Counted from the first letter of the stretch, positions 56,301-64,000 are shown. The stretch is 64,000 nt of DNA from Pedobacter frigidisoli (GCF_004331675.1 NZ_SJSN01000020.1:25701-89700), one strand, 5' to 3'. A program made the numbers and translations. The notes: generated by a model not told the origin, from the letters alone.

Positions 56301-57753
56301 TGTTATCGATCTTGGAGATTTTGAGCTGAGCGATCTTGAGGGACACTCGGCTACTGCTCGTGGAACGGTTGACTTGAACGATATCAATTACCCTACACTT
56401 GATGTAATGGTGAACGCGAATAACCTGATGGCGTTAAATACCACTGGAAAAGACAATTCAGTTTATTATGGTAGAGCTTACGGAACGGGAACTTTTAAGT
56501 TTACGGGGCCAACCAATAAAATGAAGATTGATATTAAGGCAAAAACGGACAAAGGCACAATTTTCAATCTTCCCTTAAATAGTTCTGAAACGGTATCGGA
56601 TAAGGATTTCATTAATTTTATAAGCAGAGACTCTAGCAAAGTAATTAAAAAACCAACAAATTTTGATGGCTTAACACTTTCATTCAAACTCACTATCGAC
56701 CCAAATACAACAGCAAATATCTACACCACACTAGGCAATTTGAGTGGCAAGGGTAATGCAGATCTAAACTTGAATATCAATAGCCTCGGCGACTTTGAAA
56801 TGTCTGGAGATTACATCATCGAAGCAGGTAGTTTTGATTTTACCGCACAAGAGGTAATCAATAAAAAATTCGAGATCAGACAGGGTGGAACAATCAGGTG
56901 GACGGGCAACCCAACCGCAGCACAGATTAATTTAAAGGCAATTTATGCCTTAAGGGCGAGTACTGGTGATTTATTTAAAGCAGCGAATCGCGATGCCAGT
57001 AGCAATGCCAATCAAAGGGTAGATACTGAAGTGGAGATGGGCCTAACAGGTCTGTTACTTCAACCAGAGATAAAGCTGGATATTAACTTCCCTTCGCAAC
57101 CCTCAATTAAGGAGCAATTGCAAACTTATTTCAGCGATCAAAACAACTTGAATTTACAGGCGTTTAGTTTAATTATTCGAAGAAGTTTTGCCCCGGGTAA
57201 TGGTGGCCAATCAATTGGTAATCAAATTGGGTCTACAGCCACTAGTACAGCTACCGAGCTAGTTTTTAATCAATTTAATAATGTATTATCCTCGTTAAAC
57301 TTAAACTTTGTCGATTTAAATGTTCGCTCATTAAGTGAGGCAAATGCATCATTTAAATTATTTAACGACCGTTTAATTATCAACGCAGGTATAGTCGATC
57401 GGAATAGCCTAAATGATCTTTCCCTAGATTTTTCTAAGAGCAATGTGGGTGGAGAGGTGGAGGCCTTATTCTTGATCAGACGTGATGGTAGTTTAATGAC
57501 CAAGGTTGCCAATAAGCCACCAACAGTTCAAAGTATATTTTCAAATCCGGGTATTGATCAGAATAGAAATGTTACTTCTTTTGGATTGGTTTACACTCAA
57601 CAGTTTGATACTTTCAAGGAATTTATTCAAAAGATATCTGGCGCATATCGCAAGAATTTGAAAAGGAAACAAACTGAGGCTCCAATTAAAACCAACAAGC
57701 CAATTAATAAGGAAGCGATTATTAATCAGAGCAAAGGGAATCCGAGGAGATAG
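53326..57753 (+). CDS. tamB: TamB-family translocation/assembly module protein
   Basis: 1475 residues from TTG 53326, the first standard start codon in frame. The frame is open further up to 53245 and reads KIIKKLFKILLWVIASII before this point, which would complete the N-terminal membrane anchor, so the true start may be an ATT at 53275 or 53278. The body is a long beta-helical array of repeats, and the C-terminal DUF490/TamB domain is clear (DFTAQEVINKKFEIRQGGTI, WTGNPTAAQINLKAIYALRA). In the family, TamB spans the periplasm with TamA or a relative and helps lipid transport or outer-membrane protein insertion. It is intact and convergent with ribBA. Confidence 0.92.
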   Translation: MLLALIVFSLQFKPVQTYFAQKAAAYLSKELKTTISIKSLYIKPFKSIVLEDLLVLDLQKDTLLSTPQFLVDINQLSIEKKIIDITTVQINNGQFFLKEFKDKSSNFDFIINYFDSGNPKVKKPKSKPYDINVGRIILNKFAFRYTNFAAKDTTQGKSVNFDNVDVKELSGIFEGLDTKNHLVKTNIKNLTLKEKSGFYLKNLTAETTIDSNAIELKDLLLVTNQSRLTNYYQMKFKSYRDFNHYVDNVRMKAIFKESHLSSRDVAFFAPEMNTMKLDIDVDGQITGLVNNLRAKKLSLKTGKATYIKGDFILKGLPKWKETFMDLNIEMAGTNKTDLDEVLGGITNSKKKLIPSIVNKFGNINFNGNFTGFQNDFIAYGEFKTKLGRIVSDVNMKIDKNDVPSYTGNVKTYDFNIGNLLDEKSLGRISSSLYVKGRGTELKELTEKINGDVDYIDFNGYRYRNVKIDGTFDKKYFDGKLTINDKNVKLAFDGGVNLNPKLPVFNFNATISKAKLKALKLMKDSLMVDAKFSTNFSGTNLNNIEGNLLIEEIRLQNPKGVYNVDSVQLIASGTGVDRNLNIKSDILDASIRGEYDLNSIVSYYKAIAKTYIPSLKTDIVKYKNQIFQFNLKVKKFEALAQLISPGLTLDDGATLIGDFDSRNNTATLNGFIKTLKYNGIVVNNIILDENTTPEQLQLIVTSDRVQINDSLFIKDVNISNILRNDSLAFNVKMSNSDEANQLDLNGLVEFTKNQDTTARLSVLPSILKINSEEWRIQEKVRIVLNNGKTKISNFDLTNGQQQIRIDGLISEDPNDLIEVGFKDFSLKTLNPFTKGFGVRLSGNVNGKTNLYGILKGPRVDDDLKIDSLNFNDIYIGTLTDTSSYSNETNRINVYTHIIADDTETFKLTGNLDLKEKEIDLSVRMNESKLTILEPFVKQLVSNLKGNISADLTVKGKLDKPEINGTLALDKGQLMVNYLKTTYVITDEVRVDNSVIDLGDFELSDLEGHSATARGTVDLNDINYPTLDVMVNANNLMALNTTGKDNSVYYGRAYGTGTFKFTGPTNKMKIDIKAKTDKGTIFNLPLNSSETVSDKDFINFISRDSSKVIKKPTNFDGLTLSFKLTIDPNTTANIYTTLGNLSGKGNADLNLNINSLGDFEMSGDYIIEAGSFDFTAQEVINKKFEIRQGGTIRWTGNPTAAQINLKAIYALRASTGDLFKAANRDASSNANQRVDTEVEMGLTGLLLQPEIKLDINFPSQPSIKEQLQTYFSDQNNLNLQAFSLIIRRSFAPGNGGQSIGNQIGSTATSTATELVFNQFNNVLSSLNLNFVDLNVRSLSEANASFKLFNDRLIINAGIVDRNSLNDLSLDFSKSNVGGEVEALFLIRRDGSLMTKVANKPPTVQSIFSNPGIDQNRNVTSFGLVYTQQFDTFKEFIQKISGAYRKNLKRKQTEAPIKTNKPINKEAIINQSKGNPRR

Positions 57754-57810
57754 TTTTCAATTGGCAGTTTTCAATTGGCAGTTTGAACTGTTAACTGAAA
57801 ACTGCCAACT
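57752..57810. repeat. Short tandem repeat with inverted copy between tamB and ribBA
   Basis: AGTTTTCAATTGGC occurs twice in tandem (57752-57765, 57766-57779), and an inverted relative (AACTGAAAACTGCCAACT, 57793-57810) follows, giving a perfect 11-base stem GGCAGTTTTCA/TGAAAACTGCC. It may act as a terminator for both convergent genes; the first copy overlaps the tamB stop codon. Confidence 0.65.
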
Positions 57811-57813
57811 ACA

Positions 57814-59025
57814 CTAACCTTTCATAATGGAATGACCCATTTTATCTCTCTTGGTTGTTAGGTAACGTTCGTTGTGGATATTGCTTGCAATTTCAATGGG
57901 AATGTTTTCAATCACTTCCAATCCGTAACCAATTAAGCCGGCACGTTTAGTTGGATTGTTACTCATCAAACGCATTTTTCTAACGCCTTCTGATCTTAAG
58001 ATTTGTGCACCAACGCCATAATCGCGTTCATCACCCTTGAAACCTAATTTAATATTGGCTTCAACGGTATCAAAACCAGCATCCTGTAAATTATAAGAAC
58101 GCAATTTATTGATAAGTCCAATACCTCTACCCTCTTGGTTCATGTAAACAACAATTCCCTTACCCTCTTTTTCAATCATCTCTAAAGCCTTATGCAGTTG
58201 TGGACCACAATCGCAACGGCAAGATCCAAAGATATCGCCAGTGACGCAAGAACTGTGTACACGAGCTAAAATTGGCTCATCCGCTCCCCAAGTACCTTTA
58301 GAAATGGCCAAGTGGGTTGCATTATTATCCAATTGCGTGTAGGCAGTCATTTTAAAATCGCCCCAGGCAGTAGGAAGATCTATTGTAACCTCTTGTTTAA
58401 TTAAACTATCGATGTTTAATCTGTAAGCGATCAAATCTTCAATAGAAATAATTTTAAGCTGATGTTGTTCGGCAATTTTAAATAAATCTGGAAGTCTGGC
58501 CATTTCGCCATCTTCCTTTAAAATCTCCACTAAAAGACCAGCAGGCTTCATCCCAGCTAATCTCGCTAAGTCAACTGCAGCCTCGGTATGCCCAGCACGA
58601 CGAATTACACCACCATCTTTTGCGATTAATGGAAAAATATGTCCTGGTCTTCCCAATTCTTCTGCATCGGTTTTGGAATTAACCAGGGCTAACATTGTTT
58701 TTGAACGATCGCTCGCAGATATACCTGTGGTACAACCATGACCAACAAGATCTACCGAAACGGTGAAGTTCGTTTCGTAGGCAGCCGTATTCTTGCCCAC
58801 CATTAAATCGAGTTTTAATTCTTTACAGCGTTCTTCTGTTAATGGCGCACAGATTAAGCCGCGTCCGTAGGTGGCCATAAAGTTGACTACTTCTGGCGTT
58901 GCATTTTCAGCAGCCGTTAAGAAATCACCTTCATTTTCTCTATTTTCATCATCTACAACAATAATCACTTTACCAGCTTTTATTTCTGCGATGGCCTCTT
59001 CTATCGTGTTTAATTTTGTTTGCAT
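57814..59025 (-). CDS. ribBA: Bifunctional riboflavin enzyme: DHBP synthase / GTP cyclohydrolase II
   Basis: 403 residues. The N-terminal half makes 3,4-dihydroxy-2-butanone 4-phosphate from ribulose 5-phosphate (DDENRENEGDF at 25-35, then HTEAAVDLARLAG). The C-terminal half is GTP cyclohydrolase II with the zinc cysteines in SCVTGDIFGSCRCDCGPQL and YMNQEGRGIGL. Both are first steps of riboflavin synthesis. No FMN riboswitch is seen in the 150 bases upstream. Confidence 0.96.
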   Translation of the reverse strand: MQTKLNTIEEAIAEIKAGKVIIVVDDENRENEGDFLTAAENATPEVVNFMATYGRGLICAPLTEERCKELKLDLMVGKNTAAYETNFTVSVDLVGHGCTTGISASDRSKTMLALVNSKTDAEELGRPGHIFPLIAKDGGVIRRAGHTEAAVDLARLAGMKPAGLLVEILKEDGEMARLPDLFKIAEQHQLKIISIEDLIAYRLNIDSLIKQEVTIDLPTAWGDFKMTAYTQLDNNATHLAISKGTWGADEPILARVHSSCVTGDIFGSCRCDCGPQLHKALEMIEKEGKGIVVYMNQEGRGIGLINKLRSYNLQDAGFDTVEANIKLGFKGDERDYGVGAQILRSEGVRKMRLMSNNPTKRAGLIGYGLEVIENIPIEIASNIHNERYLTTKRDKMGHSIMKG

Positions 59026-59176
59026 TTTATTAAAGCATTATGGAACAACTTTGCTATATCTTGAATCTAATTTACTAGTTCAAAAAAAATAAACTTAGCT
59101 GGATAGACAAAGGTACAACCTTATTGAGCAATAAAATGATTAAAATATCATTTGGAAGTAAAGGAAAAAATGCTGT

Positions 59177-60601
59177 TTATTTCGCTCTCTTTTTAAACAA
59201 TTTAACAAAAAATTGCTTATAATAATTTACATCAAACAAGGCCGAATCTACTGTTGCTTTATAGGTTAAGAATGCAGCCAAAGGTGATAAGAATATTACC
59301 GCGATCCACATGGCAAAAACGGGATTTAGATTTCCTTCTCTTGCTGATTTTTCGGCAACTGTTGTAATGATGTGATAAATTAAGAAGAAAGATATTGCAA
59401 TAACTACAGGTAAGCCCATCCCTCCTTTTCTAATAATTGCGCCTAATGGCGCACCAATAAAAAATAATAGAATACAAGAAGCAGCAAGCGTAAACTTGCG
59501 TTGATATTCGACAGTGGTAAAAATGATTTCTCCTGTTAAATCTGTTTGGCGAGGCGCCCAATTTGGGACATGCTGCATAATCCCGGCAACAACATTGGTA
59601 GCGCTTTCCAGCGATTGCTTTCTCATCCCATTAGGAATATCCTTTAAAATTACATCATCGATTACCTTTGGCGCAACCTTAATCTTTGTATAGCCCTTAA
59701 CTACATTAAATTGCTTAAAGTTATTGGTTAAACTGGCTATCGTATTTCGTTTTAAAGTATCTAATTGTTTGGTTAACGAGTCTCTTTTTTTAACAATACC
59801 TTTTAAGTTGAGCATTTGAGTGCTATTTCCAAATGCATTTGGGTCAGTTTTGTCAGGATCGAAAGAAGACATATCGAATTGCGGCGCCGTTTCCTTAAAC
59901 CTCCGTCTGGAGAAAATTTGACGGGGATTGTACATGCCACTACTTTTTGCCTGCTCCTCGTACTGCACTCCATCCTTAAGTTTTAACACTAAAAATTTTC
60001 CATCAGCGGTTTTTTCCATCTTACCTTCCTTTGCCAAAATTACCTTTGGAATGCCGTTATTATCCTTATGATCGTAAATCATGATGCCATGTAACATTCC
60101 ATCATTATCCTTTGCATCAACACGGATGGCGTAACCAGGAATGGCATTGTTGAATACACCCGGTTTGATGAGAAAGGAAAGTTTTTTATTGCGGACATCA
60201 TATAATAAGGATCCAAATTTAAGGTTAGCCTTGGGCAACATGTAATTTGAAAACAGAAAGGAAGCTACGGTAAGCATCAAGATAACCATCAAAAGTGGCC
60301 TCATGGCTTTCTGTAAGGAGATACCAGCAGATTTTATGGCTACGAGTTCGTAATTTTCTCCAAGGGTGCCAAAGGTCATGATGGAAGAAAGGAGCACAGA
60401 AAGTGGCAAGGCCATAGAAACATTTGCTGCCGAAGCATAATACATCAATTCTAAAATCGTGTACCATTCAAAGCCCTTGCCAATCAGATCATCAATCCAC
60501 TTAAATAAAAAGAACATTAATAAGATAAACATCACAACAAAAAATGTTGCAATGAATGGCCTTACGAATGCTTTTATTAGAAGAAGATGTATTTTTTTCA
60601 C
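59177..60601 (-). CDS. LptF/LptG-family (YjgP/YjgQ) lipopolysaccharide export permease
   Basis: 474 residues. Six membrane helices, three at each end, flank a large periplasmic region (about 110-370), the standard layout. GASCTYPE features include MALPLSVLLSSIMTFGTLGENYELVAIKSAGISL near residue 60-93 and PLGAIIRKGGMGLPVVIAI near 390. It forms the inner-membrane part of the LptBFG LPS extractor. Whether it is LptF or LptG cannot be told. It starts 30 bases after the START-like gene on the same strand. Confidence 0.9.
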   Translation of the reverse strand: MKKIHLLLIKAFVRPFIATFFVVMFILLMFFLFKWIDDLIGKGFEWYTILELMYYASAANVSMALPLSVLLSSIMTFGTLGENYELVAIKSAGISLQKAMRPLLMVILMLTVASFLFSNYMLPKANLKFGSLLYDVRNKKLSFLIKPGVFNNAIPGYAIRVDAKDNDGMLHGIMIYDHKDNNGIPKVILAKEGKMEKTADGKFLVLKLKDGVQYEEQAKSSGMYNPRQIFSRRRFKETAPQFDMSSFDPDKTDPNAFGNSTQMLNLKGIVKKRDSLTKQLDTLKRNTIASLTNNFKQFNVVKGYTKIKVAPKVIDDVILKDIPNGMRKQSLESATNVVAGIMQHVPNWAPRQTDLTGEIIFTTVEYQRKFTLAASCILLFFIGAPLGAIIRKGGMGLPVVIAISFFLIYHIITTVAEKSAREGNLNPVFAMWIAVIFLSPLAAFLTYKATVDSALFDVNYYKQFFVKLFKKRAK

Positions 60602-60631
60602 CTTACAAAGGTAAACAATGCGGAGATAATA

Positions 60632-61012
60632 TTAGGCACCTAAAACACTTATAAGATAATCGATCTGGTTGTCCCAAATTAACTTTTTCTCAGCAAGCAG
60701 GTCGTCGGTTGTAAAATCGGTTATGGAAAGCGCAACATCATTTGTAAGTTCATCTTGAACAATTTCCATCTCAAAATAACATTGAGGCTCATCATCCAAC
60801 CATTTAAACTTCACTAATTTATTCTCTTTTATAGAGACTAACTTGGCTTTTAGTTGCTCATCATCCCAAGTAAAGGTATAAACCTGATCACGAAAATTAA
60901 CGTCATCAGCAAACCATTGAGATAAGCCATTAGGCTCACTTATAAAAGTATATAGTATTCTTGGTGACGATTTAACCTCGTACTCTAGCGTAAATTTTTT
61001 CTTTTCTGCCAT
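60632..61012 (-). CDS. START-like domain protein
   Basis: 126 residues: an AHSA1/START-type helix-grip fold (MAEKKKFTLEYEVKSSPRIL ... NGLSQWFADDV ... VKFKWLDDE ... SITDFTTDDLLAEKKLIWDNQID). Family members bind hydrophobic ligands but this Bacteroidota branch has no known role. It sits upstream of the LptF/G gene, perhaps in one operon, and is divergent from the tRNA-Met. Confidence 0.85.
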   Translation of the reverse strand: MAEKKKFTLEYEVKSSPRILYTFISEPNGLSQWFADDVNFRDQVYTFTWDDEQLKAKLVSIKENKLVKFKWLDDEPQCYFEMEIVQDELTNDVALSITDFTTDDLLAEKKLIWDNQIDYLISVLGA

Positions 61013-61084
61013 GTTAATTCATTACCAGAATAATATTCCGGACTATTTTTTTTATTTATTTTTCTAAAGAAAGGTAATTTATTC

Positions 61085-61092
61085 TATATTTG
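61085..61092 (+). promoter_or_regulatory. TATATTTG -7 promoter box for tRNA-Met
   Basis: Exact TAnnTTTG match 56 bases upstream of the tRNA, in the intergenic region shared with the divergent START-like gene. Confidence 0.45.
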
Positions 61093-61148
61093 CAACTCCA
61101 AAAAATAACCACTTAAATATTTGATAATATAAGCAAATATTTTCGCCC

Positions 61149-61201
61149 GGCGGGGTAGCTCAGATGGTTAGAGCGCAGGATTCATAACCCTGAGGTCGGG
61201 G
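61149..61201 (+). tRNA. tRNA-Met (anticodon CAT), truncated at the T arm
   Basis: The 5' part is a normal tRNA: acceptor strand GGCGGGG (61149-61155), D arm GCTC...GAGC, anticodon arm CAGGA-TTCATAA-CCCTG with CAT, and variable loop AGGTC. Then GGGG of the T stem is followed by TCTCCCTTGATAG instead of a TTC loop and matching strand, and there is no 3' acceptor strand. The gene is cut at about 61201, just before the integrase gene. A phage-type integrase normally restores the tRNA 3' end; here it does not, so this copy should be non-functional unless the other half lies at the far end of the element. Confidence 0.75.
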
Positions 61202-61359
61202 TCTCCCTTGATAGTTTAAACAAGCTTTTTCCGTTAAAATCCTCATCTTGATACACTCATGAGACTTTCTTGTTAATCTTTAGAAATTTGTGTTTCCCTA
61301 AAAGAAAAGAAAAACCCTAAACATTATAGTCATATAGCTTAAGCATAAACAAAAAATTT

Positions 61360-62499
61360 ATGTTTACTCCCCCTCAAATCTCAACAAATAACGATATCAA
61401 ATCTCGTTCATTCATATTTTTTTACTATAATAAAAAACGCCTAAAATTCTATAATGGAAACAGTATTAACCTGCCTATATTCCCAAACCATGCCCAGACA
61501 CTGAAAGAAAGAAGTAAGTTATTACTTAAGTTGCAGCAAGAATATCATAAAGCCCTCTTAAAAGATTGGTCACCCATCAAACTTGAGGAAGTTCAACCTG
61601 CTAGATTCTTGCAAGACTCCTTTTTAAGTATTCTGGAAGAAAAAATGAGTTCTCCTTACAGTAAGTTCTACAAGAGAGATTTAAAGAAAGTATGCGAACA
61701 GTTCTTATCTTTTATACCTAAATGTTTTTTAAATGCAGAAGTAAGCGATATACCTTTAGATATCATTGAAAAGTTTTTGAATCAATTTAAGACTTCAGGT
61801 AGAACATATATGAACAAGAGACGCTCCCTATCGATATTTTTTTCCGAGTTTGTAAGAAAAGATTGGATTACAAAAAACCCTATCAATAAAACCTCTAAAC
61901 AAAAAATTAAGGCAAAACTGCACGAAATCTATTCAGAAGAACAATTACCACATGTGTTTCAATTTCTTAAAATAAATTACTATAACCTTTATCTTTGTTG
62001 CCTAATGACTTATGGATGCCTATTACGACCTCATCAAGAGATTAGACAGCTAAAGCTTAAACATATCAGCAACGATTTTAGTGAAATACTGTTATCGGGT
62101 GCTGAAAACAAAAGCGGGAAAATTAGGAGGGTACATATTCCAAATTACGTAAAGAATGAGCTTTGCAAGCAAACATCTGCTATAAGCGACCCTGAAGCAA
62201 ACATATTTACCCTAAACTCAAAGGAAGTTTATAACGAGGACTATTTCAAAACCCAATGGTCAAGAGCAAAGAAACAGATGCTTTGCACTGGTCTTTTGCA
62301 AAAAAATCACACACTTTATTCTTTCAGACATACCGCAGTAGTAAAGCTATATCGAAAAACCAAAGATTTACATATCGTTCAACAACTTCTACAGCATTCT
62401 AATATGATAGTTACAATGAATTATTTAAGGGGCTTAGGAGAGACAAGCAATAGTAGCTTAAAAGACTTAGTGCCAGAACTATCATTAATGAACGAATAG
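61360..62499 (+). CDS. Tyrosine recombinase/integrase of the tRNA-Met island
   Basis: 379 residues, intact. An N-terminal SAM-like core-binding domain (about 85-185) is followed by the catalytic domain. The active site is complete: Arg223 (CLLRPHQEIRQL), Arg323-His324 of HTLYSFRHTA, His346 (LLQHSN) and nucleophile Tyr355 (MNYLRGL). The protein is related to the frameshifted integrase at 8251-9445 (shared TLYSF(R/K)H and motif order). It is read away from the truncated tRNA-Met, 158 bases downstream. Confidence 0.92.
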   Translation: MFTPPQISTNNDIKSRSFIFFYYNKKRLKFYNGNSINLPIFPNHAQTLKERSKLLLKLQQEYHKALLKDWSPIKLEEVQPARFLQDSFLSILEEKMSSPYSKFYKRDLKKVCEQFLSFIPKCFLNAEVSDIPLDIIEKFLNQFKTSGRTYMNKRRSLSIFFSEFVRKDWITKNPINKTSKQKIKAKLHEIYSEEQLPHVFQFLKINYYNLYLCCLMTYGCLLRPHQEIRQLKLKHISNDFSEILLSGAENKSGKIRRVHIPNYVKNELCKQTSAISDPEANIFTLNSKEVYNEDYFKTQWSRAKKQMLCTGLLQKNHTLYSFRHTAVVKLYRKTKDLHIVQQLLQHSNMIVTMNYLRGLGETSNSSLKDLVPELSLMNE

Positions 62500-62510
62500 T
62501 GACCTTATAC

Positions 62511-62554
62511 ACCTATCAACAAATACAACAAATTCCAAGTATTTGTCGATAGGT
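62511..62554. repeat. Long hairpin after the integrase gene
   Basis: 16-base arms (62511-62526 and 62539-62554) complementary at 15 of 16 positions with a 12-base loop. It lies 12 bases after the integrase stop. No T-run follows, so it is either a weak terminator or a structure used by the element. Confidence 0.6.
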
Positions 62555-63192
62555 ATATAACAGCCCATTATGTTGCAAAAAAAATAAAAAAAATATGCAT
62601 ATATGAGAGTCCTCATACATTACCCCCCACCCGTTTTTGATTTCTAAACTCCCCCTACCCCGTTTTTCTAATCTTGAATTTTTAACCTCCTAAAAAAATA
62701 AAGAAATTTAACATATCTTCAACACCCCCACAAATCTTTGGAAACAAAAGTTCGACACCACCTACCTTAGGTGTACCTATGGACAGCCATACTTTAAACG
62801 AATGTAGCAACACCAACATTAAAATCTATGCAGTATATCTAGATAACTATTGTAATAATAGGCTGTTTTTATGAAATTACAATCTGACTTGCATTCAAAC
62901 CTTAGGATTTTAATACCTTAACTGCTGTCTAAATGCCACTAAACAACACCTCATACCCTAAAGGAAAGCAAACCCTTTGAGTTCTCTTAAAAAAATGACT
63001 AAAGCTTTATTAAAGTGATTATTGAGAATTGAAAAGGCAAGCCTTAAGCTAACGTAATACGTTAACTTTCTTTTAGGGAATCATGTAGATTTTTATCCAA
63101 TTAACAGTAATTATAAAGAATAATTTAGGTAATGTTAAAAATACTATATATGTCAGCAGATTTGAAATAATTCGATTAATCAATAGTAAAAG
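62555..63192. other. Non-coding AT-rich region of the right island
   Basis: About 640 bases with no supported gene. It holds two similar C-rich motifs (CCCCCCACCCGTTTTT near 62622 and CCCCCTACCCCGTTTTT near 62650) and a perfect palindrome TAACGTA-A-TACGTTA at 63050-63064, which could be an operator. Nothing else stands out. Confidence 0.5.
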
Positions 63193-63714
63193 CTAAGATT
63201 TTTCCTCGAATAAATCTGGGTATTCGTTTTTAAGCCTTTGAATTATTGGTATCAGCTTATTACTTAATTTTCTCGTGTATGCAGAAATACCCGAACGTAA
63301 TAAAATTCTATCATAATAGTATAGATATCCATCCTGTGGGTAATCTATCAAAGAATTATTGTCTATGAAACCAAGCTCTTTCAAACTTGCTACCATTTTG
63401 TTCCTTCGTAAATTAAGCTTTGCAGCTAATAAAGTAGCTGTAATCCAAATTTCAGGCTCAATGTAGACAAAGCCATACCGTACATGTGCTGTCCAAGCCT
63501 CTAAACGTAGTTTTTCTTTCTCTTCTTTATTATTAACTATCTTCCTAATTAGGGTAGCCTTAGTAATTTTCTCGACCTTAAAATCTACCCTGTATTGTTC
63601 TCTAAGTCGATAGCCCTTAGCTTTAGAACCTACTTGATATGTATTATCAGACTCTATAATTAGTCGTTCCTCAAGGTATGATAATAAGCGGCTATAGTGC
63701 CTGTAATCAGTAAG
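63193..63714 (-). pseudogene. Truncated hypothetical gene, 5' end removed by the IS21-family element
   Basis: The minus-strand frame is open for 173 codons (63714 back to 63193) but has no start near its beginning, and its first codons abut the end of the insertion sequence at 63721. The protein is charged and helical and begins YRHYSRLLSYLEERLIIES, then KGYRL, ending in PIIQRLKNEYPDLFEEKS. The YQVGSKAKGYRL stretch resembles winged-helix replication or DNA-binding proteins of Bacteroidota mobile elements, but I cannot name the family. An internal ATG would give only the last 67 residues. Confidence 0.6.
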
Positions 63715-63720
63715 TTAATC

Positions 63721-64000
63721 TGCACAGAAATCGGCAAATAAGAATACACCAAAAACGGCAACAAGAGTGCACAAAAAAAACGGTAGGATAATTAAACCCC
63801 ACCGTTTAATACGACCTTCATCGGCTTACGACAACTGATGAATATGCACGCATTCTTGAACAAATTTATGATGTATTATGAAATTAAGCGAATGTCCCTT
63901 GCCGGACGTTCAGCTTCAAAGATCAGCAAGGCGCTGAACTGTAACCGCAGAACGGTAAAAAAGTACCTTGAGATGGATGACGGGGAGTTTGACGCCTTTG
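63721..64000 (+). mobile_element. IS21-family insertion sequence, left end (partial)
   Basis: The left end starts at about 63721 with TGCACAGAAATCGGC. Three imperfect direct repeats of this start at 63721, 63745 and 63768 (TGCACAGAAATCGGC, TACACCAAAAACGGC, TGCACAAAAAAAACGG). Multiple end repeats bound by transposase are typical of IS21. An istA-like gene begins at 63838. The right end, istB and the target duplication are outside the window. Confidence 0.8.
63838..64000 (+). CDS. istA: IS21-family transposase IstA, N-terminal part (partial)
   Basis: 54 codons before the window ends. MNMHAFLNKFMMYYEIKRMS and the helix-turn-helix SKISKALNCNRRTVKKYLEM are very close to the start of Bacteroidota IstA proteins (MYYEIKxMxxEGxSxSxIxxxLxxxRRTVxKYL). 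Starts at 63844 or 63871 are possible. Downstream domains (DDE catalytic core) and IstB cannot be seen. Confidence 0.85.
   Translation, partial: MNMHAFLNKFMMYYEIKRMSLAGRSASKISKALNCNRRTVKKYLEMDDGEFDAF

Noticed and set aside
58871..59176. FMN riboswitch upstream of ribBA
   Set aside because: The conserved FMN-box sequence elements are not present in the leader.
1..64000. CRISPR array, restriction-modification, toxin-antitoxin or other known defence system
   Set aside because: No regularly spaced repeats and no cas, methyltransferase, nuclease or toxin-antitoxin pair could be recognised in either island part within the window.

Overview
The window looks like a chromosome segment from a Bacteroidota of the Sphingobacteriaceae, most probably Pedobacter-like. 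The reasons are AT-rich DNA, many SusC/SusD-type genes with a hybrid two-component regulator, TAnnTTTG (-7) promoter boxes just upstream of genes, few Shine-Dalgarno sites, and protein families typical of that group (DUF3857, DUF3667, DUF4861, DUF5017, START-like, TamB next to TsaD). This placement is inferred from gene content; no marker-gene comparison could be run.

Layout. (1) 1-9734 is the inner end of a mobile island sitting against a tRNA-Ala(GGC) gene. It carries a mobA-mobB-mobC mobilisation module with a hairpin-rich region that may be oriT, an lspA with an odd N-terminus, two adjacent secreted DUF3857/transglutaminase-like proteins (one with a full catalytic triad, one without the cysteine), gene debris (an osmC-like fragment and an unidentified fragment) and a frameshifted tyrosine integrase next to the tRNA. 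(2) 9735-14103 holds small housekeeping or stress genes: a CatA-like acyltransferase, a HAD hydrolase, a Crp/Fnr regulator, an FMN reductase and a beta carbonic anhydrase. (3) 14144-31627 is a polysaccharide utilisation locus (PUL). SusC, SusD, a DUF5017 lipoprotein, GH16, PL8 and GH88 form one cluster; KduI, DUF4861 and KduD form a second cluster with its own promoter and operator-like palindrome; a divergent hybrid two-component sensor/regulator lies beside SusC. Together these would bind and cut a uronic-acid-containing polysaccharide, release unsaturated uronates and pass them towards 2-keto-3-deoxygluconate. No sulfatase is present. (4) 31947-49570 is mixed core: a metzincin lipoprotein, Na+/H+ antiporter, DinB-like protein, ABC exporter, M23 peptidase, LysE exporter, UvrA, an ECF sigma factor with a small conserved partner, an MFS exporter and two outer-membrane-type paralogues. 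It also contains two decayed genes (an HlyD-type fusion protein and a small membrane protein). (5) 50032-61012 is conserved core: Nth, RecA, TsaD, TamB, RibBA, an LptF/LptG permease and a START-like protein. (6) 61149-64000 is the start of a second mobile island. A tRNA-Met(CAT) gene is cut in its T arm, followed by an intact tyrosine integrase, a long hairpin, and a hypothetical gene truncated by an IS21-family element that runs out of the window.

So a core block of about 51 kb is bracketed by two tRNA-associated integrative elements. I did not find a defence system, CRISPR array or clearly new multi-gene machine. The most unusual items are the truncated tRNA-Met, the active/inactive transglutaminase-like pair on the island, the SusD protein with an inserted glycine-rich repeat domain, and the PL8+GH16+GH88+Kdu enzyme combination.
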